The notes under the pieces: model-generated | Databases searched by the model: none | Seen by the model: the letters and a program-made list of their open reading frames with translations, nothing else | What the model was told of the DNA's origin: nothing | Shown here: piece after piece, positions 10,727 to 21,969 of the stretch | Position numbering within the stretch: the first letter of the stretch is position 1 | Layout of the letters: each line of letters starts with the position of its first letter | Assembly (NCBI GenBank): GCA_006176705.1 | Contig: QRFJ01000501.1 | Span: 310,001 to 374,000, forward strand | From: Cocos nucifera | Lineage: Eukaryota > Streptophyta > Magnoliopsida > Arecales > Arecaceae | Reading direction: 5' to 3' | DNA length: 64,000 bases | Program-made: the position numbers and the translations under genes

Positions 10727-11948
10727 TGTTGATGATAAACCCGCTCTTGTCGAAGTTCAGCAAGATGCCCAGCCTTCGACGACCATGATCGAACTTCAAC
10801 CCGTATGAGTTTTGGCCCTAATTAACTCTAGGATGGCTGACCTCCAACCCGTGCATGCCGGACGATCTTCCCAGCTTCGATTATCAAGTTTTTCAAATAA
10901 CTACAGAACCTGAAGGGCATCTTGAACTTCATCCAAATGAACTTGAATAGTAAAGACACTCGCCTAAGTCATTACCTAAGTATTTGGCTGTGTTCGGTCC
11001 CTACGTTATACAGCCCGACCAACCTCAAAACTAGCTGAACTCCTTTTCAACCGAAACTCCATCAAGCCAAATCTCATCATTACAATTGGATCTGACATCA
11101 GGAGTCCTAGATCGGTAGAGCTTTTCCTTAGACGAATTTCTATACCTTGCTATAAATGGCAGACCTTGGCATTCCTATGCCAAGAACCTTGGATGTGCAT
11201 GCCTAAGAACCTTGAATGTGCATGCCTGTGTAAATCCGAACTTCAACCCTAAAGAACCTGGTCGCGATCCTAAATCAGTGAATCTACCACCCTTTCAACC
11301 TTCAACCCGAAATAATTATCCCCCTATGGACAACCTCCATCAGACCACTCTAAAGCCCTTCTAGTCACCTAGTGGATCCCATCCGATCGAACTGCTTCCA
11401 ACCACCCAGTGGATTCCATTCGACTGAATGGACTCAAATTATAAGAGGACCTCTTTGATGACATAAATTCAAGCCCTGATTCAACCAGTATCAATCACTT
11501 TATGGATGACCTTGAAGATGCTCGAATCTCTCTAAATCACTGAGACCCAAAGTTCTTCATGTTTACTGCTTACATGTGCAAAGGTCCCACATGAACTCCA
11601 ATTGTTAATCTTCAATAGATCGACAAGTGACGACAAAGGACACTACTCTCCGAAACAAACTCCACATGGCCTGAATGGCCCACTAGCAAGTAGTTACGAC
11701 TGTCACTATCAGTTTGTTATATTCTTTATTTATATAAAAGACCCTCCATATATATTTTCTCTCTAAGCTCTCATTCTCTGCTCGATACTCTGTTCATTTT
11801 CTCCTGAGCACTCAATTCTTATTGGTTGGAAGACTAACTTGAGTATCGAAGGGTCCTGTCGGAGCCACCCACCTCTAGTCTAGACTTCTTCTTGCAGGTC
11901 CCATCGACGGCCTCATCTCTTTCCACTCCAATGACTCCAACATCAGCA
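10727..11948 (+). repeat. Tat-lineage gypsy LTR (1222 bp)
   Basis: The ends are near-perfect inverted repeats (TGTTGATG and CATCAGCA). A TATA box (TATATAAAAG, 11731-11740) precedes a C/T-rich leader. The R/U5 part contains 'gagtatcgaagggtcctgtcgg', 'acttcttcttgcaggtccc' and 'actccaacatcagca', an arrangement typical of Tat/Retand LTR ends. No second copy is in the window. Confidence 0.7.
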
Positions 11949-11966
11949 CAGTTTTCTGCACCAACA
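11949..11966 (+). other. PBS-like leader scrap after the Tat LTR
   Basis: 'cagttttctgcaccaac' follows the LTR end directly and partly resembles the 'tttggcgccaac' primer-site region of Tat elements. If so, this LTR is also followed by internal sequence. The copia B leader begins by about 11967 ('agatctaagaca'). Confidence 0.3.
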
Positions 11967-13015
11967 AAGATCTAAGACAATTTCTTAATATATGAGTTCA
12001 GGATGTGGGTAGCTTGATTAGGTCTAGCATGTGTGGTTGATCAAACCAAATCAAGTATTGGTTAGGATGGGATCAAGAGTGCTCTATAACCAATCCAAAT
12101 AGTTGTAAGTTTGGTCAGATTGATTAATAGCCATATGTTATCGATCAACTAAAGACCTAATTTGGCTTAGTGGTTTAAGCCTGGATTGTAAGTTAACCTA
12201 ATCGATTCTAAATTGACCAATTTCTGTCTAAGATAAGTATAACAGTTCGACTAGTGGTCATTAATTGGGAGCTACTTGCATAGATTGAGTTTATGGTGAG
12301 TTAATGGCATATTCCTCCCATCAATCTCACTTACCTGGCCAATTTGGTCGATTGAGTTTTGAATTATTTTGCCAATAATTCAAGCTAGCCTATGCCACTA
12401 GGTTAGTCATAACCATTATGACTAATTAAGGATAAGACCTAAATTAAATCTTTCTATAAAATATTAAGTCATGCGGTCTTCCACCATTGTAGTCAGCGGA
12501 CCCTTCTCGGGATTGATTATTCTTAGCTGAATATAATGGTTCAATTGCACTGAAAAGATGCAACCACACTATTAGGCATGAGATGCTATGGTATGGAGAA
12601 GGGGTTGGGCTCAATATTTCAGATACGATGAGGATCCCAATTATGACTCCATTTCATGCAAATGATGGGTCAGACTTAACTAAGGAGTGGAGCAATATTT
12701 TGAACATGGTGAGCTTCTTGAATTAGAGACCAAAGTTGGCTACAACATATTTAGAGAAATATTGGCTAAGAGTTATCCACTCATCGACTGATCCATCACC
12801 AATAACTATCAGATGAGATGGTGAGCCAATCAATGAGACCACAGCACCCACTAGAAACATTTGATCATGGAGGTTTTCGTATCTTTACTAGAAAAGTGTG
12901 AGAGATCCAAAAAAATAATGGAAGCCCTAATTTATTTTTAAAATAAAATTTTTAAAATAAATTGGTTAAGTCAAATATAAAATCTAACTAGAAACTTTGA
13001 CTCTCTATAGAAACA
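11967..13015 (+). other. Element B leader, with degenerate leader intron
   Basis: Non-coding leader homologous to 29820-30838 of element A, with shared motifs such as 'ggtctagc...ggttgatcaaacc' and 'gattaagcc/gtct'. The candidate splice donor has mutated to AAG/ATAAGT near 12233, while the branch point CTAAC and acceptor CTCTCTATAG (ending 13010) are retained. Confidence 0.7.
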
Positions 13016-13793
13016 ATATCTACTTCAAACCTACTTGCTAGATCCTAAAAATCAATGGGTTGACTGGACCAAATTTTAATAATTGGCTCCAAAACTTAAA
13101 AATTATTTTAGGTTCTAAAAAATTGGCCTATATCCTTGATCAGGACCTTTTCTCTCTTCCAGCCTATCCGACCATTGATCAAAGAGCGTCTCACAAGAAG
13201 TGGTTAGATGATGACAACAAGATTAGGTGCTACATGTTGGCATCCATATCTAACAAATTGCATCACCAATACAAGAAATGCCAAGTAGATGCTGGCTCAC
13301 CTGCAAGGCTTGTATGGTGAGCAAAGCCATGCAGCTTGCTATGAAGTATCCAGACAACTTTTAAAGGTACAAATGCATGATGGACAGTCGGCCCATGATA
13401 TTATTTAACAATGATTAAGGACCTGGAAGAACTTGAGAAGCTTGGGATGTCCATGGATAAGGGCTTGTAGATTGATCTCATCTGCAGTCCTTGACTGATT
13501 CATATAGGTAGTTTATAATAAACTTTCATATGAATAAGATCCAATGCACCATGGCCAAGCTCATGAATATGCTAATCACTACTGAGAAAACCTAAAAGAG
13601 TTCAAGAGGCTCTATACTTATTGTTGAGTGGACTTCTTCTAAAAGAAAGTCTTCTAAAAAGAAGAAAATATTCATAAAGAAATAAAAAGTAAAGGAGAAG
13701 AATAAGAAGAAGAAGAAGAAGAATCGAAGAAGAAGGCCATCAAAAAAGAAAAGTATTTCCATCGCAATTTTGATGGCCATTGAAAGTGGAACT
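13016..13793 (+). pseudogene. gag: Element B gag, interrupted at the zinc knuckle
   Basis: Copia-type Gag recognisable from TGPNFNNWLQNLKIILGSKK, the Asp/Glu-rich DDDNKIRCYMLASIS stretch and a Lys-rich region. The initiator ATG of the other copies is ATA here (13016). The frame is open for about 86 residues (13060-13320), then breaks. At the nucleocapsid end the knuckle is degenerate (YFHRNFDGH, first Cys lost). Element C is inserted in this knuckle, and the coding continues at 24219. Confidence 0.8.
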
Positions 13794-16098
13794 AAAGGAA
13801 AAAATCTATTTTCTGGGTCAGGTTCGTTCAGATATGATTGGATTAGGAGGAATATTTTAAAAAAAAATTCTCTAAGATTTTAATTAGATTTGAGACTCCT
13901 CAGATCTGATCTTATTGATCTAATAATAAAAATAAAATAAAAATTAAATTAAATTTAATTATATCTTTATTTTGGATAATCCAATTATCCTATGATGATC
14001 CTGATGTTTGCTTGAGGTACTGGATGTAGCCATGCAAGCGCATGGCCTCTACCGGTATCCACTTGGGCAGGATCTGGAGAACTTCTTCTCTATCAATCTT
14101 CCAAAAATTAAATTTAGATCAGATCTTGAAGGTCTTCAAAACTTCTTTTGAGAAACTGTCGTTGTCTCTTGTAGCAATGCTACCTTCTTCCTTTCCTGGC
14201 ACCTATCACTTGCTTGGATCGCACCTTATTCATGCCCAAAACCCCTTGGACGTGGAGAGGAGAGAGAGGAATAGAGGGTGGCATAGAGAAGGAGAGAGAG
14301 AGGCTTTGTGGCATGGGCTAAAGGTAAAAGCATTAAAAACTAGGCACAGATAGGATTTATATAGACCCTACTGCGACATGCAGTGCCACATCATCCCGAT
14401 CAATCACGACCCTTTATGCTATCAGATCTAAATCTGATTAGTGAAATGACATCATCTGATCCAATCAGATGAGAGACCCTCAAAACCCTCCTAAGGTAGC
14501 ACCAAGATTGGGTCAAACAAGAGTTTTTGGCACCATAGAGTTTAATCCCCTGAAGCAACCCTGAAGTCCCATCTGTATGGAACTCCTCCTTTATCCTCAT
14601 GGAGTGCACGCCTCCCTAGGCATGTGCCCTCTTCCTATCTACATTTCAGCAAGGGGACAAGGCCCCAGGTACTCTCCTATAGATGCATGACACATGGGCA
14701 GATGTCCAAGTGTCCAGTGTCAACATTTGACCAATGTCCGAAAATAGGAATTAGCAAGTGACCAAAAATGGTAGGTGTTGTCTTAAATTTATCTCATAAA
14801 TTAAGACAATCCTTTTCTAATCTGGACAAACTCTAGTCAGACCAAGTAAAGATTTCTGAGTGAGCCCAAACATATTTGGCTCAGTCGAGACAAGCTATAA
14901 TGATTATTAAAGAAGAACATTAGGCTCAATCATGTGCTAGCATGATTTTCTTGAACCTAATTGAATCTTATTCAAATCAATTGAACTGGGTTAGTCCAAT
15001 TGATGACATCCAGATCCAAATCCTTGTTTGTATGATCTAGTTAGGTTTAGTTCTATATGGTAATGTGATATGTCGCGATCTCTATCATTGACATCATCAA
15101 AAAACCTTCTGATGGATCAGAACTTTTCTGATTTAGACAACTAGTATGATCGATCATCCAAATCATTCTAATTGCTCCCAAAATCCACCAGTGACACCTA
15201 GCAACATATGGTGGCAACACCTAGCAACATATGGTGGCAACCCATTAGAGCTGAAAGTGAACCTCTTGGTATAGTTACCTATGTGATTAGATTCCTCTAT
15301 CTTGAGCTCCAACCGGATTAAGGTTAAGGTGATCTCGTCAAACTCTAATATCCGTCATATGAATTAATCATTTGATTCAAGTCCAATGTGAAAATTCTAA
15401 TAGAAACTCTTTCTATTATTTCACTCTACCATGGCCATGGGCTTATGGACGTGATTCTCATGATCATCATAGGATTGCTCCTCATCTACCGAGGTAGATA
15501 GATTCCTTATTGGTGCAATCCAATTCCTACAATAAACATGCTGTAGCCAACATACACCTCAGGGTTTCAAATGGCTAGAAGACCGAGTTATGGTGTAGTC
15601 AAACTATAACACCCTCAAGGTGAACTGCTGATATATCTTAGGTCAAAGAACCAGACACACCACTGCAGCTTGAAGCCAGTCATCGACGAGAAGGCAGACT
15701 TCCTCATGACTGCTCGAGGTGGTCACGCTCAGTGCCCTCATTTTCTAATGAGTACTTGTACTCTCGCTCCGGTGTCTTTACATCGTAGACTCGAGACTCA
15801 TCTATCCTAAAGAAGCGATCGTACACCAACCTTCCGAATCAATTACCATCCTCATGATGATCCTACGGTCGGAAGCATTTTATGAGTTAATAATAAAAAT
15901 TCATATCTTAAATTTTCAACTCTTAAAAATATGAACTATCATTATCATTAACTCAAGGGATGTATCACAGACACTTTCAAATACACACTATGATAGAAAA
16001 TAATATATTTTATTATTTATAGTCAAAATTATAATTTTGCCCTTAGAAGTGTATTACAAGTGTCAACCATCTGGCTTCTAGGGCACACATATCTAACA
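13794..16098 (-). repeat. Element C 3' LTR
   Basis: Matches 21970-24218. The TGTTAGAT end lies at 16098. A TATA box (TATATAAAT on the minus strand) is at about 14353-14362. It contains a short local duplication at 15195-15235 ('caacatatggtgg' twice, about 24 bp apart) absent from the other LTR. Frames within it (14042-14353, 14400-14609) are non-coding. Confidence 0.9.
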
Positions 16099-16113
16099 AA
16101 CTCCCACTTGACC
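16099..16113 (-). promoter_or_regulatory. Element C polypurine tract
   Basis: The minus strand reads 'ggtcaagtgggagtt' directly before the 3' LTR start, the expected plus-strand primer site. Confidence 0.75.
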
Positions 16114-16139
16114 TAAAGCCAATTGGCTACAAATTTAAG

Positions 16140-17925
16140 TTCCATCTTCTCAAGGTGGGCTTTGATCTTCTATTGATCCAATAGCTTTGTAAGTGGATCT
16201 ACCGCATTGTCTGCGGAGTCGACTCTTTTGACCTCGACGTAACCTTTCTAGAGATAATCACGGATGAGGTGATATCGCCGCTCGATATTCTTGGATTTCT
16301 GGTGAGACCTCAGCTCCTTAGCAAGGGCTATGGCGCCATTATTGTCACAATATAGAGGAATGGCATCCGATGGTATCACTCCAATCTCTGTGAAGAACTT
16401 CTTGTACCAGAATGCCTCCTTCATAGCTTTTGATGTAGTGATGTACTCTGCTTCCATGGTGAAGTCTGCTATCACTGTCTGCTTGGAACTCTTCCAACTA
16501 ACAGCACCACCATTACACATAAATTAACTTCTAGATGTCAACTTTCGATCATCTATATCGGACATAAAATCCGAGTCTGTATACCCTTGGACTTGGAGTT
16601 TTCCATTACCAAAAACCAACAACATATCCTTAGTTCTTCTCAAGTACTTAAGGATACATTTCACAGAAGTCCAGTGTTCTTCATCTGGATTCGACTGATA
16701 TCTACTCGTGACACTCACAGTATGGGCTATATCAGGTCGTGTACAAAACATGGCATACATGAGGCTCCCTATTGCTGAAGCATAAGGGATCTTACTCATG
16801 CGTTCAATCTTCTTAGGTATGTTGGGACACATTTTCTTAGAGAGATGAATGCCATGTCTAAAGGGTACCAATCTCCTCTTGGAGTTTTTCATGCTAAACC
16901 TCTTTAGCACTTTCTCTATGTACATCTTCTGTGAAAGTCCTAGCATCCTATTCGGTCTATCTCCTATAGACCTTAATTCCTAGAATGAAAGGATGCTTCT
17001 CCTAGGTCTTTCATGGAGAATTCTTTAGATAACCATATTTTAACTATGGTCAATATGAAAATATCATTCCCAATAAGGAGGATGTCATCCACGTACAATA
17101 CGAGGAAAGACAATAGCGCTCCCACTGATCCTTTTTGAAAACACATGGTTCTTCCTTCATTCTTTGATGAAATCCAAACTAATTTGATCACATCATTAAA
17201 ATGAGTATTCCAGCTCCGAGATGCTTGCTTAAGTCCATATATGGACCTTTGCAGCTTGCATAACTTTGTGATCAGCATCACTGGATGTGAAACCTAGCGG
17301 CTATGTTCCATATAGATATCTTTCCTCAAGATATCCATTTAAGAATGTCCATTTTCACATCCATTTGCCATATTTCATAATTGAAATAGGCTGCAACAGC
17401 AAGCAATGTATGGATGGATTTAAGCATAGCTACTGACGAAAAGGTATCCTGATAGTCAATGCCTTCATGCTTGACTATAACCTTTTGCCACTAATCTAGC
17501 TTTGAATGTCTCCACATTCCCATCTGCACCAATCTTTCTCTTGTAAGATCCATTTACACCCAATAGGTACTATACCTTCTGGTGGATCTACCAAGGTCCA
17601 GACTTGGTTTGAGTGCATCGAGTCAATTTCTGACTTCATTGCCTCTAACCATTTCTCAGAGTCGATATCTGATATCACCTCATTATAGGTTTTGGGATCA
17701 TCACCATGAACCCCATTACCTATGAGGAATATTTTCTCTACTTCCTCTGAAATAGTACCTAAGTACCTCTCAGAGGGACGAAAAATCCTTTTCGATCTAC
17801 GTGGAGGAGGTAGTGATTGTATTGGCTCAACCTGATTTGGTTTCCATAGGATCCTTAGCTCATTGCTCTTGGGAGACTTTCTCCTCGAGATTTATTTGCT
17901 TTCTAATGCCACCATCTTGAATAAA
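16140..17925 (-). pseudogene. pol: Element C reverse transcriptase and RNase H
   Basis: Copies the RNA genome into DNA and removes the RNA. From the RT start (17678: SEKWLEAMKSEIDSMHSNQ, VWTLVDPPEGIVPIGCKW) it passes through LQRSIYGLKQASRSWN to the catalytic LYVDDILLIGND (YVDD at 17084-17095). Then come the connection (IPYASAIGSLMYAMFCTRPD) and RNase H (YTDSDFMSDID, STMEAEY-like TMEAEYITTS, YCDNNGAIALAKE, HLIRDYL). Frames 17496-17678, 16973-17281, 16524-16946 and 16248-16520 are interrupted by stops and small indels, so no functional enzyme is encoded. Confidence 0.85.
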
Positions 17926-18800
17926 CTATTTTTTAAAAAAAATGGCATGCTGACTCATAATAACATTGTGGTCTTCTGAAATGTAGAAATAATATTCTAA
18001 TGACTCTTTAGGATATTATATGAATCAAGCTCTAAATGACCTATAGTCTAACTTGTCCGCTTATTGTCTTTTGACATGAGCTGGACAATGCCAAATTCTG
18101 AGATGACTTAGACTTGGTTTCTTACCATGCCATATTTCATATGGTTTGGTAGGAACAATTTTAGAGAAAATCCTATTTAGTAAATATATAGCAGTTAACA
18201 GACTATGTCTCCAAAGAAAATCAGGAAGGTTTGTGAAGCTCATCATGGATCATACCATATCTAACAGGATCTGGTTCCTCCATTTTGAAACCCCGTTGAG
18301 TTGTGGTGTTCCAGATGGAGTCCATTGAGAGACTATGTCATATTGCTTGAGATAGTCTAGGAATTTCCAACTAAAGTATTTACCTCCTCGATCTAATTGA
18401 AGAATCTTAATGGATTTTCTAGTTTGCTTTTTCATTTCATGTCTGAATTTCTTAAAATTTTCAAAGACTTCAGACTTGTGTCTCATAAGATGTACATATC
18501 CATACCGAGATAAATCATCAATAAAGATTATGAAGTAGACAAAGTTGCCTCTAGTCAGCATATCAAATGGGCCGCACACATCAGTATGTACTAGGGCATG
18601 TAAGTAGATCCATGGCCCTTTTTTCATGTCCTACAAAAGGGAGCTTAGTCATTTTGTCATGAAGATATGATTCACAAATTAGATATGACTCAAAAGTCAA
18701 TAGACTCAATAGCCCGATTTTTTTCAATTTGTTAATTCTATCTTCTGTTATATGACCTAGCCTTAGGTGCCATAGATACCTATCGTTTGGACTATTCCTG
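17926..18800 (-). pseudogene. pol: Element C integrase
   Basis: Inserts the cDNA into the chromosome. The zinc-binding region (YLWHLRLGHITEDRINKLKK, then CESYLHDK with one Cys changed) is followed by the catalytic core: HTDVCGPFDMLTRGNFVYF, FIDDLSRYGYVHLM, LDRGGKYFSWKFLDYLKQYD, WTPSGTPQLNGVS. The tail is SIYLLNR-like, PYEIWHGKKPSLSHLRIW. The frame ends at the TAG 17926-17928, the same stop that also occurs at this point in elements A, B and E. Confidence 0.85.
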
Positions 18801-19250
18801 GGTTGTTTTGATCCTATGGCATTCACATTTTGCTTGATATTAAAGATGGATACATCAATATGTAACTGGTAGATATTGTTAATAAGAAAACCACTTGCAA
18901 TTTTATTTCTTTCATAAAAAATATTACCATAGTCCTTAAGAAAACTAATTACATAGCCTTCTAGTGCTAAACATGAAATAGAAATCAAATTCCTGCTTGC
19001 AGCAGGCATATAATAACAATCCTTGAGTACTAAATCTAAGCTAGATAGTAGTCGAAGAGGGTAGGTTCCCACGGTCACAGTAGCAACCCTTGCTCCATTT
19101 TCGACATGTAGGATCATCTCACCATCCCTTAGCCTCCTGCTATCCTCAAGAGCCTGCATGAAAGTGCACAAATGAGCACTAGAACCAGAGTCAAACACCC
19201 AACCAGATGCAGAAGAAATCGTAAGGTTAGATTCAATAATGAGCATACCT
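18801..19250 (-). pseudogene. pol: Element C protease and linker
   Basis: The frame 18581-19246 opens just after the nucleocapsid with MLIIESNLTISSASGW and carries the active-site motif VFDSGSSAHLCT (DSG plus AH, typical for copia proteases). Next are GTYPLRLLSSLDLVLKDCYYMP and RNLISISCLALEGY. It processes the polyprotein in intact relatives. This is the longest undamaged stretch in element C. Confidence 0.85.
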
Positions 19251-20080
19251 CTAGAAGGACCTGTCTCCTTCTTATTCTTTAGGATGGCCAGGTATGTAGG
19301 ATAGTTCCGCTTTCAGTGGTCATCAGTATTACAATGGAAATACTTTTCTTTATCAACAGCCTTCTTCTTCAGCTCTGTCTTCTTGTTCTTTCTACCTTCC
19401 TTCTTCTGCTTTTTTATAGACTTCTTCTTCTTTTCAAAAGAATTTCTCTTGGAAGAAGTCCATTTCATAACAAGTACTGAGCCTTTAGAACATTTCATAG
19501 AAAGCTCAACAGTAACTAGCATATTTATAAGCTCAGCCAGAGTATTTTAAAATTTATGCATATGGTAGTTCATGATGAACTGCCCATATGTATCAGTCAA
19601 GGATTGTATAATTATATCATTCTATAGATCCTGATCTAACTTCACTCCGAGTTTCTCAAGCTCTTCCAAGTCCTTGATCATCATTAGATAATGATCTTGG
19701 ACTGATTGTCCATCATGCATTTTAGCCTTAAACAGTCGTTTAGTGATCTGATATTTGGCTATGCGACTCTGTTCATCAAACAACTCTTATAGGTGAGCCA
19801 ACATTTGGTGGACAATCTTGATATCTTTATGTTGGCACTGAAGCACATCAGATATTGAGTCCAACATATAGTATCTGTCCTTATTATCTTCATCCATCTA
19901 CTTATCAAGAGATGCTCTCTATTCAATGAACGGATGAGCTGGTAAGATGGGAGGATCCTAGTCCAATACATGAGTCAACTTCTTAAAACGTAAAATAATT
20001 TTGAAGTTTTGGAGCCAATTCTTATAATTTGGTCCAGTCAGTCTATGGACGTCCAGGATACGAGCTAGTAGGTTGGACAT
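19251..20080 (-). pseudogene. gag: Element C gag
   Basis: The minus-strand reading starts MSNLLARILDVHRLTGPNYK at the ATG at 20078-20080 (a second ATG two codons upstream at 20086 is possible). It continues through the copia Gag core and a Lys-rich segment (SSKRNSFEKKKKSIKKQKKE) to a damaged zinc knuckle (YFHCNTDDH). Several TAG and TGA codons interrupt it. At the position where A, E and F share a TGA, this copy has the sense codon CGA (TKRLFKAKM). Confidence 0.85.
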
Positions 20081-21954
20081 ACACATTTTTCTTTTTTCTG
20101 TAGAGAGTTAAAGTTTCTAGTTAGATTTTATAATTAAGACTTGACCAATTTATTTAGGGATTTGATTTTTAAATAAATTAGCTTTCACTATTTTCTTAGA
20201 TCCCTATACTTCCTTTGTAGAGATACGAAAATCTCCACGATTACTGATTTCTAGTGGATGGTGCAGTCCCACCAACTAACTCATCATCTCACCTAACAGT
20301 TATTGGTGATGGATTAGCCAATGAGTGAACAACTCTTGTCCAATGATTCTCTAATCATGGTGCACCCGGACTTGGTCTCTAATTCATGAATCTCACCATG
20401 CCTGAAATATTGATCCACTCCTTAGTTAAGTCAGACCCACCATTTGCATAGATTGAATTTCTAATTGGGTCTCACCATATCCAAAATATTGAGCCCAATC
20501 CATCCTCCAGCCCATAGCATCCAATGCCTAATAGACATAATTACGTCTTTCTGGTGCAACTAAACCATTGTGATCAATCAAGAACAATCAATCCCGAAAA
20601 GGGCCCGCACATCTACAATGGTGGAAGACCTTAGACTTAATCTTTTCTCGGAGAGATTTGATTTAGGTCTCTTTAAACTTGACTTGACATAGCCATAACC
20701 ATTATGACTAACCTAGTGGTATGGATTAGCTCGGATTGTTAGCCACCTTAGATTAGGACTAGGCCGATAAATATGGTCAGGTAAGTAAGATCGGTGGAAG
20801 GGATATGCCATTAACTCAATAAGAATGTATTCGAGTTGAGTAGCTTCCAATTAAAAATCAATCGATCGTATCTGCCAAACTTACCTTAGACACCAAATTA
20901 TTAAGCTAGAACCAATCAGATTAGCCTACAATCCAGACTCTAACCACAAAGTCTAATTAGGTCTTAACTCGATCGATCAGTCATGTGACTCGACCTTGAC
21001 CCAGACTTAATCCTATTAGGCTAGTCAATTTAAGTACTCTTGATCCCACCTAATCAACTCTTGATTCAATTTGATCAACCGCTAGACCTAATTGAGCTAC
21101 CCAAGCCCGAACCTAATTTTATGAATATATCTTAGATCTAAAAATTCTTAATTTTAGAGCTAATATATTTCATAATCTTAATTCTTAATTAAGTTTAGGA
21201 TTCATAAACAAAATATATATATATAATCCTAGAGTTTAGGATCTAGGATTTTACAGAAAATAAGTTTTTAATTTTTGATTAAAGTCGAACGCGCAGCACC
21301 CCTACACACCATAAGAACACCCCATCGAATGAGAGGAGAGGGCCTTTAATCCCTACTTCATTCTTATGATCGGATGGCTAAGAGGAATGCGTTAATCAAA
21401 AATATGATAAATCTACAAAACTAGTTAGATCTACATCATATATCACATATATAAAAATTAATCTAACTAAAAATATGTTTTGCATACATCTCATGTATCA
21501 TATCATGCATATTTTTAGATCTAAATTATCTCATAAATATCTAAAAAATAAGATTTAAATTTGATCATATCAAATTAAAATTTATTCTAGATAATTTTGT
21601 AGAACTATTCTTCAACCAATCTAAATATGCATCTATCATATCTCATATGAACAAATTAAATAAATTTAATTTTTATTTTTTAGATCTAATTATAATATTT
21701 ATAATATTAAAAAATAGTAAATAAATAAATCTAAAAATTATAAATAATTAAATTAAAATTATGATTATGCTAGACTGCACATAGAATAATTCTATTCCTA
21801 GTCTAGTCATGCATCTCATACATCTTACGTCTAGATTATTTAATTTTCAATTTTTTTGATTTTAGATCTAATCATATTTAATGTGATATTTAAAATTATC
21901 TAATTATCATATCAAAAATAAATTAAAATCAGATCTAATGAATTATCAGAACTT
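20081..21954 (-). other. Element C leader with candidate intron 20098-20884
   Basis: A 1.87-kb non-coding leader lies between primer site and gag. The PBS-proximal half (about 21100-21950) is very AT-rich. The gag-proximal half has conserved blocks. On the minus strand a donor AAG/GTAAGT (intron from 20884), a branch-like CTAAC and an acceptor TCTCTACAG (ending 20098) define a 787-bp candidate intron ending just upstream of gag. Confidence 0.6.
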
Positions 21955-21967
21955 GGCTCCAATACTA
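21955..21967 (-). promoter_or_regulatory. Element C primer binding site (mutated)
   Basis: The minus strand reads TAGTATTGGAGCC, two bases after the LTR end. It is a decayed form of TGGTATCAGAGCC. Confidence 0.75.
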
Positions 21968-21969
21968 GT

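Larger units (their letters stand above)
696..11948 (+). mobile_element. 3' portion of a Tat-lineage Ty3/gypsy retrotransposon
   Basis: In order, this region holds a ~230-bp tandem repeat (696-808 and 6204-6990, split by a chromovirus), an antisense extra ORF (about 7160-9971), a purine-rich tract (10709-10726) and an LTR with complementary ends TGTTGATG and CATCAGCA (10727-11948). Tandem repeats and an antisense extra ORF between pol and the 3' LTR are known traits of Tat-lineage elements such as Grande and Retand. gag, pol and the other LTR are absent, so this is a truncated element. The family call is inferred from architecture, since no RT is present. Confidence 0.6.

Noticed and set aside
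13592..13780. Minus-strand ORF rich in Phe/Leu resembling a membrane peptide
   Set aside because: It is the reverse complement of the AAG-rich lysine tract of gag.
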